Origin: Candidatus Fonsibacter ubiquis
GTDB lineage: Bacteria; Pseudomonadota; Alphaproteobacteria; Pelagibacterales; Pelagibacteraceae
DNA length: 64,000 nucleotides
Direction: 5' to 3'
Assembly: GCF_002688585.1 (NCBI RefSeq)
Contig: NZ_CP024034.1
Span: forward strand, 549,501-613,500
Positions 49,935 to 58,128 of this stretch are shown piece after piece. A program made the translations under genes and the position numbers. The notes beneath the pieces were generated by a model that made no database searches, was not told where the DNA came from, and worked only from the letters and a program-made list of their open reading frames with translations. The first letter of the stretch is position 1. Each line of letters begins with the position of its first letter.

Positions 49935-50518
49935 TATCTCTTGTCCTGTTCTTTTTTAATGTATTTGGTTCCCTCCCATGGGGACTCAAAGTCAAAATCT
50001 CTGTAAGCTTGAGCTAGTTTTACTGGCTCATACACTACTTTTTTAAGCTCATCATCATATCTAACCTCTGTATGACCCGATAATGGAAAATCCTTCCTAA
50101 GCGGATAACCTTCAAATTCGTAATCCGTTAAAATTCGTCGAAGATCTGGATGGTTGGTGAATTTAATTCCGTACATATCAAAAGCTTCTCTTTCAAACCA
50201 ATTTGCAACCGGAAATATTGGCACCACACTTGGTAGAGCTTCATCTAATTTAACTGAAGTCTTAACGGTAATACGATTATTAAATTCGTGACTTAATAAT
50301 AAATAGATAACATCAAATCGGTTAGCTCGTTTTGGATAATCCACACCTAAAATATCAACTAACTGTCTAAATCTTAAACTTTTACTATCACGAAGATAAA
50401 TTAATAACTTTGGCAACTCCTCCGTTGAAATTTCAAGAACTGGTTCTGAAAAATTTTCACTAATTACTAAAGATTTAAACTCACTTTTTAAATTTGGATC
50501 TAAGTTTACTTTTTGCAT
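49934..50518 (-). CDS. nuoC: NADH-quinone oxidoreductase subunit C
   Basis: 30-kDa subunit of complex I, at the interface between the NuoD and NuoB parts. The 194 residues include [40 protein letters not shown] and the signature [20 protein letters not shown]. It lies 2 bases after nuoB. Confidence 0.96.
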   Translation of the reverse strand: MQKVNLDPNLKSEFKSLVISENFSEPVLEISTEELPKLLIYLRDSKSLRFRQLVDILGVDYPKRANRFDVIYLLLSHEFNNRITVKTSVKLDEALPSVVPIFPVANWFEREAFDMYGIKFTNHPDLRRILTDYEFEGYPLRKDFPLSGHTEVRYDDELKKVVYEPVKLAQAYRDFDFESPWEGTKYIKKEQDKR

Positions 50519-50520
50519 AA

Positions 50521-51039
50521 TTATCTTTCGATTGTGCCTTCTCTTCTAATTTTTTTCTGTAATTGCAATATTCCATAGAGCAAAGCTTCTGCAGATGGAG
50601 GGCAGCCTGGAACATAAATATCAACAGGAACAACCCGGTCACAACCTCTAACTACAGCATATGAATAATGATAGTAGCCACCACCATTAGCACAGCTACC
50701 CATGGAAATTACATAACGAGGCTCTGGCATTTGATCATAAACTTTACGAAGTGCTGGAGCCATTTTATTTGTTAAAGTTCCAGCAACAATCATCACATCG
50801 GATTGTCTTGGGGATGCTCGAGGAGCTGCTCCAAATCTTTCAAGATCATATCGTGGCATGGACGTTTGCATCATCTCAACTGCACAACAAGCAAGTCCAA
50901 AGGTCATCCAATGTAAAGAGCCTGTTCTTGCCCAATTGATTAAATTTTCACTGGAAGTTGTTATAAAACCTTTTTCAGTAAACTCTTTTGCGAGCTCTTT
51001 AAATTCTTCTGGAACTTGGTCTAATTTATTTTGTATCAT
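50521..51039 (-). CDS. nuoB: NADH-quinone oxidoreductase subunit B
   Basis: Carries cluster N2, which reduces quinone in complex I. Ligands are the tandem Cys in [10 protein letters not shown] plus those in [16 protein letters not shown] and [13 protein letters not shown]. The start is put at the ATG at 51039, which overlaps the nuoA TGA as ATGA. A GTG at 51066 is in frame and would add nine residues with a 31-base overlap. At 172 residues from the ATG it is normal for the family. Confidence 0.95.
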   Translation of the reverse strand: MIQNKLDQVPEEFKELAKEFTEKGFITTSSENLINWARTGSLHWMTFGLACCAVEMMQTSMPRYDLERFGAAPRASPRQSDVMIVAGTLTNKMAPALRKVYDQMPEPRYVISMGSCANGGGYYHYSYAVVRGCDRVVPVDIYVPGCPPSAEALLYGILQLQKKIRREGTIER

Positions 51040-51404
51040 TCCCAATCCAAAGCTCCTTTTCTCCACTCATAAATAAAACCAACAGTTAAAGTTCCAAGGA
51101 AAATCATCATGGACCAAAACCCCAAAGAGCCGATCTGACCTAAGGTGATTGCCCATGGAAAAAGGAAAGCAACCTCAAGGTCAAAAATAATAAAAAGAAT
51201 AGATACTAAATAAAAACGCACATCAAACTTCATTCTTGAATCTCCAAAAGGCTCAAATCCGCACTCATAAGCTGATAGTTTTTCAGCATCGGGTTTGCTT
51301 GGAGCGCACAGAAAATTAACAACAATAAAGGCTATTCCAACTCCGATGGCGACGAACAAAAATATTAAAATAGTAAGATAGTTTTGTAAGTATTCAAAGA
51401 ACAT
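51036..51404 (-). CDS. nuoA: NADH-quinone oxidoreductase subunit A
   Basis: Small membrane subunit of complex I. The 122 residues have three helices; the loop after the first contains the conserved [23 protein letters not shown] core (cited parts [14 protein letters not shown]), with the Cys that lies at the quinone-gating loop. It is the first gene of the 14-gene nuo set and of the 22-gene packed run. An 8-bp inverted repeat lies 5 bases before its ATG. Confidence 0.97.
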   Translation of the reverse strand: MFFEYLQNYLTILIFLFVAIGVGIAFIVVNFLCAPSKPDAEKLSAYECGFEPFGDSRMKFDVRFYLVSILFIIFDLEVAFLFPWAITLGQIGSLGFWSMMIFLGTLTVGFIYEWRKGALDWE

Positions 51405-51409
51405 TGGTC

Positions 51410-51428
51410 ATTCTTATATAATAAGAAT
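51410..51428 (-). repeat. Inverted repeat upstream of nuoA
   Basis: ATTCTTAT-ATA-ATAAGAAT is a perfect 8-bp dyad with a 3-base centre, ending 5 bases before the nuoA ATG. It may be a hairpin in the nuo leader or an operator. A T-run does not follow, so it is not an intrinsic terminator. The 111-base spacer up to the TPR gene is where the nuo promoter should be; no clear -35/-10 pair stands out there. Confidence 0.5.
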
Positions 51429-51515
51429 AAAGACAACCAAACATTCAATTTGACACAACTGTGAATAGATTTTCTTAAAAAAGTTATTGTATTTAAAGGG
51501 GTTATTTAGAGGAAA

Positions 51516-51968
51516 TTATTTATACTTTTCTACTTTTTCTTTCAATTCTTTGTATTCTTCGCAGTTACAAGTCTTTAAAACTTCTAAAATTTTCTTAGCT
51601 TCGGCAGGTCGCTTTGTTTGAAGATAAAGTTCACCTAAATACTCATTTGCACCAGGATGCTTTGGATTAATTTTAAGAGCTGCTAAGTAAAATTTTTCTG
51701 CCTTTTCAAACTGTTTTAGATTTCTAAGTGAATAAGCGTAGTCATTTAAAATGTCAGGATTGCTTGCATTTTTACTATCTTTTAATAGTTCTTCTAACAT
51801 TACAGCTGCCTTATCAAACTTTTTACTTTTAACTAAAGTTTTTGCCTCAGCGTAAGTTGGGTTAGTTTTTTTAATAATTTCTGGAGACGGACCAGAGTCT
51901 GCAGCCTTTAGATCTAAAGTGCTAAGTGAAAATGCAAGTAAAACTGTAAGAAAAATAGTTTTTATCAT
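51516..51968 (-). CDS. Secreted TPR-repeat protein
   Basis: The 150 residues have an N-terminal signal peptide (MIKTIFLTVLLAFSLSTLDLKA, cleavage near 22-23) and about three tetratricopeptide-like repeats. Examples are ILNDYAYSLRNLKQFEKAEKFYLAAL and PGANEYLGELYLQTKRPAEAKKIL (shortened here to their cores YAYSLRNLKQFEKAEKFY and YLGELYLQTKRPAEAKKI). It has one Cys pair (CNC) near the C-terminus. A periplasmic protein-protein scaffold is likely; partners are unknown. It diverges from the quinone oxidoreductase gene with a 33-base spacer. Confidence 0.75.
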   Translation of the reverse strand: MIKTIFLTVLLAFSLSTLDLKAADSGPSPEIIKKTNPTYAEAKTLVKSKKFDKAAVMLEELLKDSKNASNPDILNDYAYSLRNLKQFEKAEKFYLAALKINPKHPGANEYLGELYLQTKRPAEAKKILEVLKTCNCEEYKELKEKVEKYK

Positions 51969-52001
51969 AACTAAAATATGTTTTAATCATAATTACAAAA
52001 A

Positions 52002-52976
52002 ATGGTTAAAGCAATTAGAATTACAGAGACTGGTAATACAAACGTGATGAAGTTTGTAGATGTGGAGCTTAAAAAGCTAGCACCCAATGAAGTCTTAATA
52101 AGAAATAAAGCAATTGGATTAAATTATATCGATGTTTATCACCGTGCAGGGACCTACCCTTTACCCCTTCCAACAGGGATCGGCCTTGAGGCTGCTGGAG
52201 TAATTGAAGAGGTTGGATCAGATGTAAAAGAATTTAAAGTTGGTGACCGTGTTGCCCATGCTGCTGCACCTCCAGGATCGTATTCAGAAAAACAAGTTTA
52301 TCCGCAAGAAAAATTAGTAAAAATTCCAGATTACATTTCAGATGAAATTGCCTCATGCATTATGCTTAAGGGAATTACCTCTGAATATTTATTACACCGA
52401 GCTTATAAAGTTAAAAAAGATCAATTTATTTTATATCATGCTGCCGCAGGTGGAGTTGGCCAAGTGTTATGTCAGTGGGCAAAATCTTTAGGATGCAAAG
52501 TTATTGGCACCGTTGGTTCAGAAGATAAGGTTAAAATTGCAAAGGAAAATGGCTGTGATTTTGTCATTAATTATTCAAAGGAAAGTTTTTCGCAAAAGGT
52601 AAAAGAAATTACAAATGGAAAAATGCTTGATGTGGTTTACGATGGTGTGGGCGCTAAAACATTTGAAGAGTCCATTGAATGTTTAGCAATCCGCGGAACC
52701 ATGGTTTCCTTTGGTAATGCATCAGGACTAGTTGAAAAGGTTGATCCTAAAAAACATATCGCACCAAAGGGATTATTTTTTACTCGTCCTTCAATTGCAC
52801 ATTATACGGTAACAAGGGAAGAATTAGTTAATAGTACAAACACTGTATTTGATGCAATCAAAACAGGTAAATTTAAAGTTAAAATATTTAAAAAATTTGC
52901 ACTTAAAGATGCAGTACTAGCTCACGAAGAATTAGAGGCTAGAAAATTAACGGGCCCTTCGATTTTAGTTCCGTAA
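52002..52976 (+). CDS. qor: NADPH:quinone oxidoreductase (zeta-crystallin type)
   Basis: Medium-chain dehydrogenase/reductase without zinc-ligand signatures. The 324 residues contain the quinone oxidoreductase pattern KAIGLNYIDVYHRAGTYPLP, GIGLEAAGVIEEVG, and the NADPH-binding AAAGGVGQVLCQWAKSLGCK and GTVGSEDKV, ending KLTGPSILVP. It probably reduces quinones by one or two electrons with NADPH; the true substrate is not shown by sequence. It is separated from nuoA by the TPR gene, so a link to complex I is only positional. Confidence 0.9.
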   Translation: MVKAIRITETGNTNVMKFVDVELKKLAPNEVLIRNKAIGLNYIDVYHRAGTYPLPLPTGIGLEAAGVIEEVGSDVKEFKVGDRVAHAAAPPGSYSEKQVYPQEKLVKIPDYISDEIASCIMLKGITSEYLLHRAYKVKKDQFILYHAAAGGVGQVLCQWAKSLGCKVIGTVGSEDKVKIAKENGCDFVINYSKESFSQKVKEITNGKMLDVVYDGVGAKTFEESIECLAIRGTMVSFGNASGLVEKVDPKKHIAPKGLFFTRPSIAHYTVTREELVNSTNTVFDAIKTGKFKVKIFKKFALKDAVLAHEELEARKLTGPSILVP

Positions 52977-52982
52977 TTAAAA

Positions 52983-53354
52983 TTGTCTGAAGATAAACAA
53001 AAAGAAATTATAGAAGTTAAAGAGGTTGAGGCTGAAAGAATTAACCGTGAAGAAACTTTTCGCCCAAGATTTAAAAGAATACGTTTAAGTCCCCTTTTTC
53101 TCATTTCCATCTTAATTTATATAATCAGTGGAATTTGGGGATTGTTTATTTGTTTTGCAGTGGTGAAAGATGTTTTTGGTCCAATTATTGCTTTTTTAGG
53201 ATTAATTTTTTTTCCATTTATTCTAACCCTTGCTCCTTGGTATGCTGCATTAGCAAACCATGATTTTTATCCACTGCTTATAGTTTATGGTGGAATAATT
53301 TTAGGAACTTTTTTTTTTAGAATTGCAATCCGATCAACCTTTAAAAACCAGTGA
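52983..53354 (+). CDS. Small membrane protein of unknown function
   Basis: The 123 residues have a charged, acidic/basic N-terminal 35 residues (EVEAERINREETFRPRFKRI), then three hydrophobic segments at about 36-58, 62-84 and 92-112. No known family is recognised. The start is a TTG 6 bases after qor, the only usable start in frame. The TGA ends at base 53354, immediately next to the CCA end of the convergent tRNA gene. Confidence 0.7.
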   Translation: MSEDKQKEIIEVKEVEAERINREETFRPRFKRIRLSPLFLISILIYIISGIWGLFICFAVVKDVFGPIIAFLGLIFFPFILTLAPWYAALANHDFYPLLIVYGGIILGTFFFRIAIRSTFKNQ

Positions 53355-53430
53355 TGGTGCCCTAATACGGACTTGAACCGCAAACCTACTGATTACAAAT
53401 CAGTTGCTCTACCAATTGAGCTATTAGGGC
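53355..53430 (-). tRNA. tRNA-Thr (anticodon UGU)
   Basis: On the minus strand the cloverleaf is complete: acceptor stem GCCCTAA/TTAGGGC with discriminator A and encoded CCA, D arm GCTCAATTGGTAGAGC, anticodon stem CTGAT/ATCAG with loop TTTGTAA giving anticodon TGT, and T arm GCGGTTCAAGTCCGT. Length is 76 with CCA. It lies between the small membrane protein gene (0-base gap at its 3' end) and a 118-base spacer at its 5' end. Confidence 0.96.
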
Positions 53431-53548
53431 ATTTAGTAAAAAGAGATTTTAGTACATAATCTAAAATATAAAAACAAACATTATTTTGATTATATTAAAT
53501 CAATAAACTCTGTATTTTGAGCAAAAATTAAATTTATAATTTTAACTA

Positions 53549-54811
53549 CTATTCAAACCTCAGCATTTTTACATCCCTGACTTCTATTTTATCATGAAAG
53601 TCTGTGTAATTAACTTTTTCTTGTTCATTGAGTGCCGGCCTTCTAAAGAATATTTCAATCTCTCTCTTGTCTTTTAAGTAATCATGTAATGACTGAACAT
53701 TTTTAAACTCTTTTCCATCCACATACATAATAACATCAAACTTTCGAAGTTTTCCTGATGCAGGGCCACTTCTTAAATTTTGTACAACTAAATTTCCTTT
53801 TGGATTTGCCATCCTCTGATTGATTGCAAGTCTTGTTGAGGATGCTTTATCAGAGATTATTACATTAGAAAAAATCAGACCAACTCTGTCTGTGATACTG
53901 CCTTTTGATTTTAAGGTTAATTTAAGTTCTTGCTCTTTATTATCTCTGATAATTTTTAAATTAACATTAGTTTTTCCCCTTGTTTCATGGGAAAGCTGTG
54001 TTGGATTTTCAATCTTTATTCCATCAATCTGTATTATCTCATCACCCACTTTTAATTGATTATCGTTTGTTAAAACTTCAGACACTTTCAAGAATTTTCC
54101 TTGTTCTTTATTGTTTGCAAAGATCACATTAAAATTTAATGGGGATGGATCTTTTTTATTCTTAAATAAATCAATAACTTTGCAGACTGTATATGATGGT
54201 AATGCAAAATTAAGTCCTTCATTCTCTTGAATCCCAAATGAATTAATTCCAACAACAAGTCCTGATTTTACATCTATAAGTGCACCTCCAGAATTTCCTC
54301 TATTTATTGCAGCATCAGTTTGAATGGACTCAAAAAAATCACTTTCAAACCTTACGGCTGAAATAATTCCTCTTGTAATAGTAAAATCTTTTCCCGCTGG
54401 ATGGCCGAAGGCAACAACTTCCTGTCCTTGATTATAATTATTTTTACAATGTAGCTTTGCCTCAACTGCATTATTTGGAATAGATTTTGGATCAATCTTT
54501 AAAAATGCAAGATCCAATTCAGGATCGATATAAGCTTGTTTGGATTGGACGGGATTTGAATATTTAAAGTTAACTCGATTTAATGCAGGCGAATAAGATG
54601 CAACATGAGCATTTGTAATTATAATCCCATTTGCCTTATCAATTAAAAACCCCGAGCCAGCACTTGGGGTATAAGAGTCCTCAAGAAATGGTGTGTCAGT
54701 TGAATTATAAATTTTAACAGTATACTTATTCGCCTGATCTAGAATTCTTTCTAGTTCATTAGCATAAACACTTGATGTTAAAGCTAATATAATAAATATT
54801 ATTTTTTTCAT
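53549..54811 (-). CDS. DegP-like secreted serine protease with PDZ domains
   Basis: Trypsin-fold (S1C) periplasmic protease. The 420 residues have a signal peptide (about 1-18, ending SSVYANE), then the catalytic triad His69 (IITNAHVAS), Asp100 (PELDLAFLKI) and Ser174 (INRGNSGGALID). A PDZ domain at about 240-300 (LKVGDEIIQIDGIKI) and a second at about 345-390 (SGKLRKFDVIMYVDGKEF) follow. The protein ends in a short extra segment. By family it would handle misfolded envelope proteins. Its start overlaps the end of an unknown gene by 4 bases, so both are probably one operon. Confidence 0.9.
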   Translation of the reverse strand: MKKIIFIILALTSSVYANELERILDQANKYTVKIYNSTDTPFLEDSYTPSAGSGFLIDKANGIIITNAHVASYSPALNRVNFKYSNPVQSKQAYIDPELDLAFLKIDPKSIPNNAVEAKLHCKNNYNQGQEVVAFGHPAGKDFTITRGIISAVRFESDFFESIQTDAAINRGNSGGALIDVKSGLVVGINSFGIQENEGLNFALPSYTVCKVIDLFKNKKDPSPLNFNVIFANNKEQGKFLKVSEVLTNDNQLKVGDEIIQIDGIKIENPTQLSHETRGKTNVNLKIIRDNKEQELKLTLKSKGSITDRVGLIFSNVIISDKASSTRLAINQRMANPKGNLVVQNLRSGPASGKLRKFDVIMYVDGKEFKNVQSLHDYLKDKREIEIFFRRPALNEQEKVNYTDFHDKIEVRDVKMLRFE

Positions 54812-55254
54812 TTAATTACTTTTAACTCATTTATAAGATTAAAAAGTTTATACTGATCAATCTTATCTCCTGATTTCACTATACGTGGATGATTTATATA
54901 GTAGAAGATCTTTCTATATTTTTCCTTCGAATATCTAAATTGATAATAAAATCCAAGTTTTTGAAACATACTTGTATCAAATAATTGCCCCATACATCGA
55001 TGCCAGGCAAAGAAGTAATGAACTACTGAATAATGTAGTAACTCTGGTTCAAGCTTGGGTAAAGCTTCTTTAAACTCTATCCAAGTTTTAAGTTCACCTA
55101 GATATTTCATATATAAATCACTTAATTCTGAATTTATTTTATATTTCTTCTGATATAGAAAATGAATGTAAGCATCACGAGCATTATATCGATGGCGTCT
55201 ATTATCTCTTATTTTCTTTCGAGCTTTCTCAAAATGAATGACTATAGCTTTCAT
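54808..55254 (-). CDS. Hypothetical protein co-transcribed with DegP-like protease
   Basis: The 148 residues are rich in Lys, Arg, Tyr and Phe. I recognise no family. There is no signal peptide or membrane segment, so it is probably cytoplasmic and helical. Notable stretches are RDNRRHRYNARDAYIHFLYQ, HYSVVHYFFAWHRCMGQLFD and FYYQFRYSKEKYRKIFYYIN. It is upstream of the protease gene with a 4-base ATGA-type overlap, which argues for a functional or at least regulatory link. Confidence 0.65.
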   Translation of the reverse strand: MKAIVIHFEKARKKIRDNRRHRYNARDAYIHFLYQKKYKINSELSDLYMKYLGELKTWIEFKEALPKLEPELLHYSVVHYFFAWHRCMGQLFDTSMFQKLGFYYQFRYSKEKYRKIFYYINHPRIVKSGDKIDQYKLFNLINELKVIK

Positions 55255-55392
55255 AAAACTATGATTAAAATGATTCTAAATTGCTAGAAATTATAAAGAA
55301 ATTAAAGCTTAATACCTATTGTGGCTGTGGAGTAATTTAATCTATTAATTGAGATTGTAGTTATTAGATTATTATTTTTTAATCATTTTTTT

Positions 55393-55767
55393 TTAAAAAT
55401 CTTGAATAAATAAAATTAAAGAAAAAAAAGACCAAATAAGTGAAAAAAAACATGATGACCAATAGTCTTCTTTTGTAGCTATATAATTTTTAGAAAATAT
55501 TTTCATAGTAATTATTCCAAGAAGACCCATAAAAAATGGTAAAGGCAAAACAAAACCTAAAGCAAAACCAATTGAATAAGGAATATCTTGTTCTAGTTTT
55601 AATTGAATAATGAATACAATGATTATTAAAATACCTATTAATACCAAAGTATTTCTTGTAGAGGAGATATCTCTTAAAAATTTTTGCTTTTTTGAAAAAT
55701 AAATACCAAAGTAACTAGTTAAAATTAATAGTAAAATTAAGATTATTGCTACAAAACTAATACTCAT
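55393..55767 (-). CDS. Small four-helix membrane protein, unknown
   Basis: The 124 residues consist almost wholly of four hydrophobic segments (about 3-24, 40-58, 66-90 and 104-122) with short basic loops (FSKKQKFLRD, KIFSKNYIATKEDYW). No domain is recognised. It stands alone, with a 138-base spacer downstream and a 134-base divergent spacer before the lipoprotein gene. Codon and base use match the surrounding genes. Confidence 0.6.
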   Translation of the reverse strand: MSISFVAIILILLLILTSYFGIYFSKKQKFLRDISSTRNTLVLIGILIIIVFIIQLKLEQDIPYSIGFALGFVLPLPFFMGLLGIITMKIFSKNYIATKEDYWSSCFFSLIWSFFSLILFIQDF

Positions 55768-55863
55768 TTTTAAAATATATCTTATGATGTCTTTATTAAC
55801 GATAAGTAAAAAATGATAATTTAAGCTATTTTTTATGTTTTTTTATTAGATAAATTTCTAGTA

Positions 55864-55893
55864 TTGGAATTTAATGTTAAATCTAAATATAAA
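55864..55893 (+). promoter_or_regulatory. Predicted promoter of lipoprotein gene
   Basis: TTGGAA (55864-55869) and TATAAA (55888-55893) are separated by 18 bases. The start site would be at about 55900, 1-2 bases before the ATG at 55902, giving a near-leaderless mRNA. No Shine-Dalgarno is seen. Consensus match only. Confidence 0.4.
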
Positions 55894-55901
55894 CTATGTA
55901 G

Positions 55902-56636
55902 ATGAATTATTTTTTTTATTTAATTTTATTTTTTTTGGTGAGTTGCACAACCATAATTGATGCAACAAATTATGATGATTTTAGAAGACAATCTTTACTA
56001 AAAGGTTTTTATTATAGTGCAGAAGCTAAATCAGATAATATTAGACATTTATACGACAGAGGAGCTTATGGGGCAGGAAATACACAGCTTAGAGCGAATC
56101 AAATTGCTATAGAATTTTGTATTAAAGCTGGTTTTAGAGATTGTATAATTACAAAAGAAAATGACAAAGTTATAAGATTAACTCAATGGCAGCAAGCTGA
56201 GGCAAAAGCTTTAGAGTTAAAAAATGCTGAAGCAAAAGCTTTAGAGTTAAAAAATACAAAATTACCAACTGATAATTCTTCTCAATATAAAAAAGGGTTG
56301 AAAAATAACTGGAAAAGAATTTCAAGAACCATAAATGACGATACACATTTTTATGTGGACACTTCATCTATTAAAACAGAAAAGTATTATAAATATTATT
56401 GGGTGCTAGCAGATTATTTAAAAAAAGATGGTGATAAAGTTAGGTCAGTTATTACTTACAATAAAGTTGATTGTGGAGACTTTAAATTTCAATTGTTAAA
56501 AATGATAATGTATGACGGACAGAAAGGTGAGGGAAAAAAATTAGACGAATTTGATATAAAAAATCCTGAATGGACAACAATGGATGAAAAAAAAACAGCT
56601 GGTGATATACTTTTAAGTTATGTTTGTAAAAGTTAG
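55902..56636 (+). CDS. Lipoprotein with adhesin E-like C-terminal domain
   Basis: The 244 residues begin with a lipoprotein signal peptide whose lipobox is FLVSC (Cys15). The C-terminal half, from about 132 (NNWKRISRTINDDTHFYVD) through WVLADYLKKDGDKVRS and the paired-Cys segment DCGDFKF ... SYVCKS, resembles the surface-adhesin protein E domain (W, YVD, then VW-D pattern). That is a resemblance, not a proven match. The middle contains a duplicated 10-residue unit, AEAKALELKN, encoded by a 30-bp tandem repeat. It is probably anchored to the outer membrane. It is convergent with the coiled-coil gene, 15 bases apart. Confidence 0.7.
   Translation: MNYFFYLILFFLVSCTTIIDATNYDDFRRQSLLKGFYYSAEAKSDNIRHLYDRGAYGAGNTQLRANQIAIEFCIKAGFRDCIITKENDKVIRLTQWQQAEAKALELKNAEAKALELKNTKLPTDNSSQYKKGLKNNWKRISRTINDDTHFYVDTSSIKTEKYYKYYWVLADYLKKDGDKVRSVITYNKVDCGDFKFQLLKMIMYDGQKGEGKKLDEFDIKNPEWTTMDEKKTAGDILLSYVCKS
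56196..56255 (+). repeat. Two tandem 30-bp units in lipoprotein gene
   Basis: Units 56196-56225 and 56226-56255 differ at one base (G/A at the sixth position) and keep the reading frame, encoding AEAKALELKN twice. The near identity indicates a recent slippage or duplication event, so copy number may vary between strains. Confidence 0.9.
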
Positions 56637-56651
56637 TTTAATTTAAGAATA

Positions 56652-57371
56652 TTATTTAAGTTCTTTTACTATCTCTACAAAAAATCTTATTATTGCAAGT
56701 ACGACAGATACTCTTGCGGCATAACCCCAGAACCCATTTTCTTTTTTTTTATTTTTTTCAATAACATAAAATCCTGCACTTCGCCAAATTCCAATAGATA
56801 CAAAAATTGTAAAAATAATATAGGCAAGGGCATAAAGACCTAAAATAATAGCCGCAGAATCTGATTTAAGATTTTCAAATATAAACAATGGCAATGCTAA
56901 AATAATTGCCAATAAAACGCCGATGCCCCAATAACTATAAGCTAAAGACTCCTCACCTCGAATAAAAGGTTTAATTTTTGTTTCAATAAAACTATTTTCA
57001 TTCTGAGATGAACTTCTTAAATTACTTTCCTTCTTAGAGTAAGATTTCTCTAAATTTTTAACTCTTCTATTTTCTCTTAACTCATCTCGTTTAGCACGCA
57101 ACTCATAAATTCTATTTTCTTTATCGATTCTTTCTTGCTCAATTTTATTTTCTCTCTCAATTCGTTCAGCCTCTATCCTTTCTTGCTCCTCATAAAATTC
57201 ATCTTCTAAATCTCTTGTTCTGATTTCAATATAAATTGCTCGAGCTTCATTTTTATCACCTCTTGCCTCTTTAAAAGCTTTCAACCAAGCCGTATCTTCA
57301 TAATTATTTTTATCTAATTCCGATTTAACTATTTTTGATATTTTTTTTTCTAACTCTTTTTTTTGTGACAT
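56652..57371 (-). CDS. Coiled-coil protein with shared C-terminal membrane domain
   Basis: The 239 residues start with a helical segment (TAWLKAFKEARGDKNEARAI, a pattern also seen in zinc-ribbon-type proteins elsewhere), then a highly charged coiled coil at about 50-110 (EEQERIEAERIERENKIEQE). The C-terminal domain at about 136-239 has three hydrophobic segments. It contains GEESLAYSYW and SIGIWRSAGFY, which match the C-terminus of the MORN protein at 58129-59664. There is no signal peptide, so the coiled coil is probably cytoplasmic. It diverges from the PrsW-like gene. Function is unknown. Confidence 0.7.
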   Translation of the reverse strand: MSQKKELEKKISKIVKSELDKNNYEDTAWLKAFKEARGDKNEARAIYIEIRTRDLEDEFYEEQERIEAERIERENKIEQERIDKENRIYELRAKRDELRENRRVKNLEKSYSKKESNLRSSSQNENSFIETKIKPFIRGEESLAYSYWGIGVLLAIILALPLFIFENLKSDSAAIILGLYALAYIIFTIFVSIGIWRSAGFYVIEKNKKKENGFWGYAARVSVVLAIIRFFVEIVKELK

Positions 57372-57456
57372 AAAGTAAAAATATTATGATAAAATTTAAA
57401 TATATTTACGAGTATATATGCATTTAATACATTGAAAATAAATAATTTAAAAAAAA

Positions 57457-58116
57457 ATGATACTTTATCTTACAATTTTGCCCGCCATACTCATTTTTTT
57501 ATATTTTTATTTCGCCACTGAGTACAAAAATATTCATTCGCTTATTTTTCAAGTATTTGTAATTGGTTTATTCATAGCTTTTCCAGCTGGTGAGTTTAAC
57601 TCTTATATTTTAGAAAATTTTTCAAATAACAATCCAGTCAATAATGCATTATTAACTGGTTTTTTTGCTGGCGGATTAGTTGAAGAATTATTAAAATTTT
57701 CTGTTTTATATTTTTTTGTTCTTGAGCATAATAAAATAGTTAAGCCAACTTATATTTTAATTTTTGGAATGATTGTATCCTTAGGTTTCGCTATACACGA
57801 AAATTATACATATGTGTTTACAAATAAAGATAAGGGATACCAACTTTATGTATCCCTAGTCAGAATCTACTCTGCGGTACCAATGCATATTTTCAATGGT
57901 GTTATTATGGGGTGTTTCTTTGCATTTTATAAATATAGTAAAAATATAAAGTTTTTAGGCTACTCAATCTTAGTCCCTATAATTTTGCATGGTAGTTATA
58001 ATTTTTTATTAGGCGTAGACTTTCCGCACGTTGAAAAAATTATTGTAATAATTATGATTTTTTTATCCTATCAACTATATAAAATAGTTAGCAAGATCGA
58101 AACTTCCTACAGGTAA
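57457..58116 (+). CDS. PrsW-family intramembrane metalloprotease
   Basis: The 219-residue protein has about seven hydrophobic segments. The family motifs are in order: EExxK as GGLVEELLKF (Glu76, Glu77, Lys80), FxxxE as FAIHENYTY (Phe111, Glu115), a His motif as MHIFNG (His144), and a final His in LHGSYNF (His178). PrsW-type enzymes cut membrane proteins such as anti-sigma factors. No sigma or anti-sigma gene is here. It is flanked by two genes that share a membrane domain, divergent on one side (85 bases) and convergent on the other (12 bases). Confidence 0.82.
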   Translation: MILYLTILPAILIFLYFYFATEYKNIHSLIFQVFVIGLFIAFPAGEFNSYILENFSNNNPVNNALLTGFFAGGLVEELLKFSVLYFFVLEHNKIVKPTYILIFGMIVSLGFAIHENYTYVFTNKDKGYQLYVSLVRIYSAVPMHIFNGVIMGCFFAFYKYSKNIKFLGYSILVPIILHGSYNFLLGVDFPHVEKIIVIIMIFLSYQLYKIVSKIETSYR

Positions 58117-58128
58117 AATAAAAAAAAA

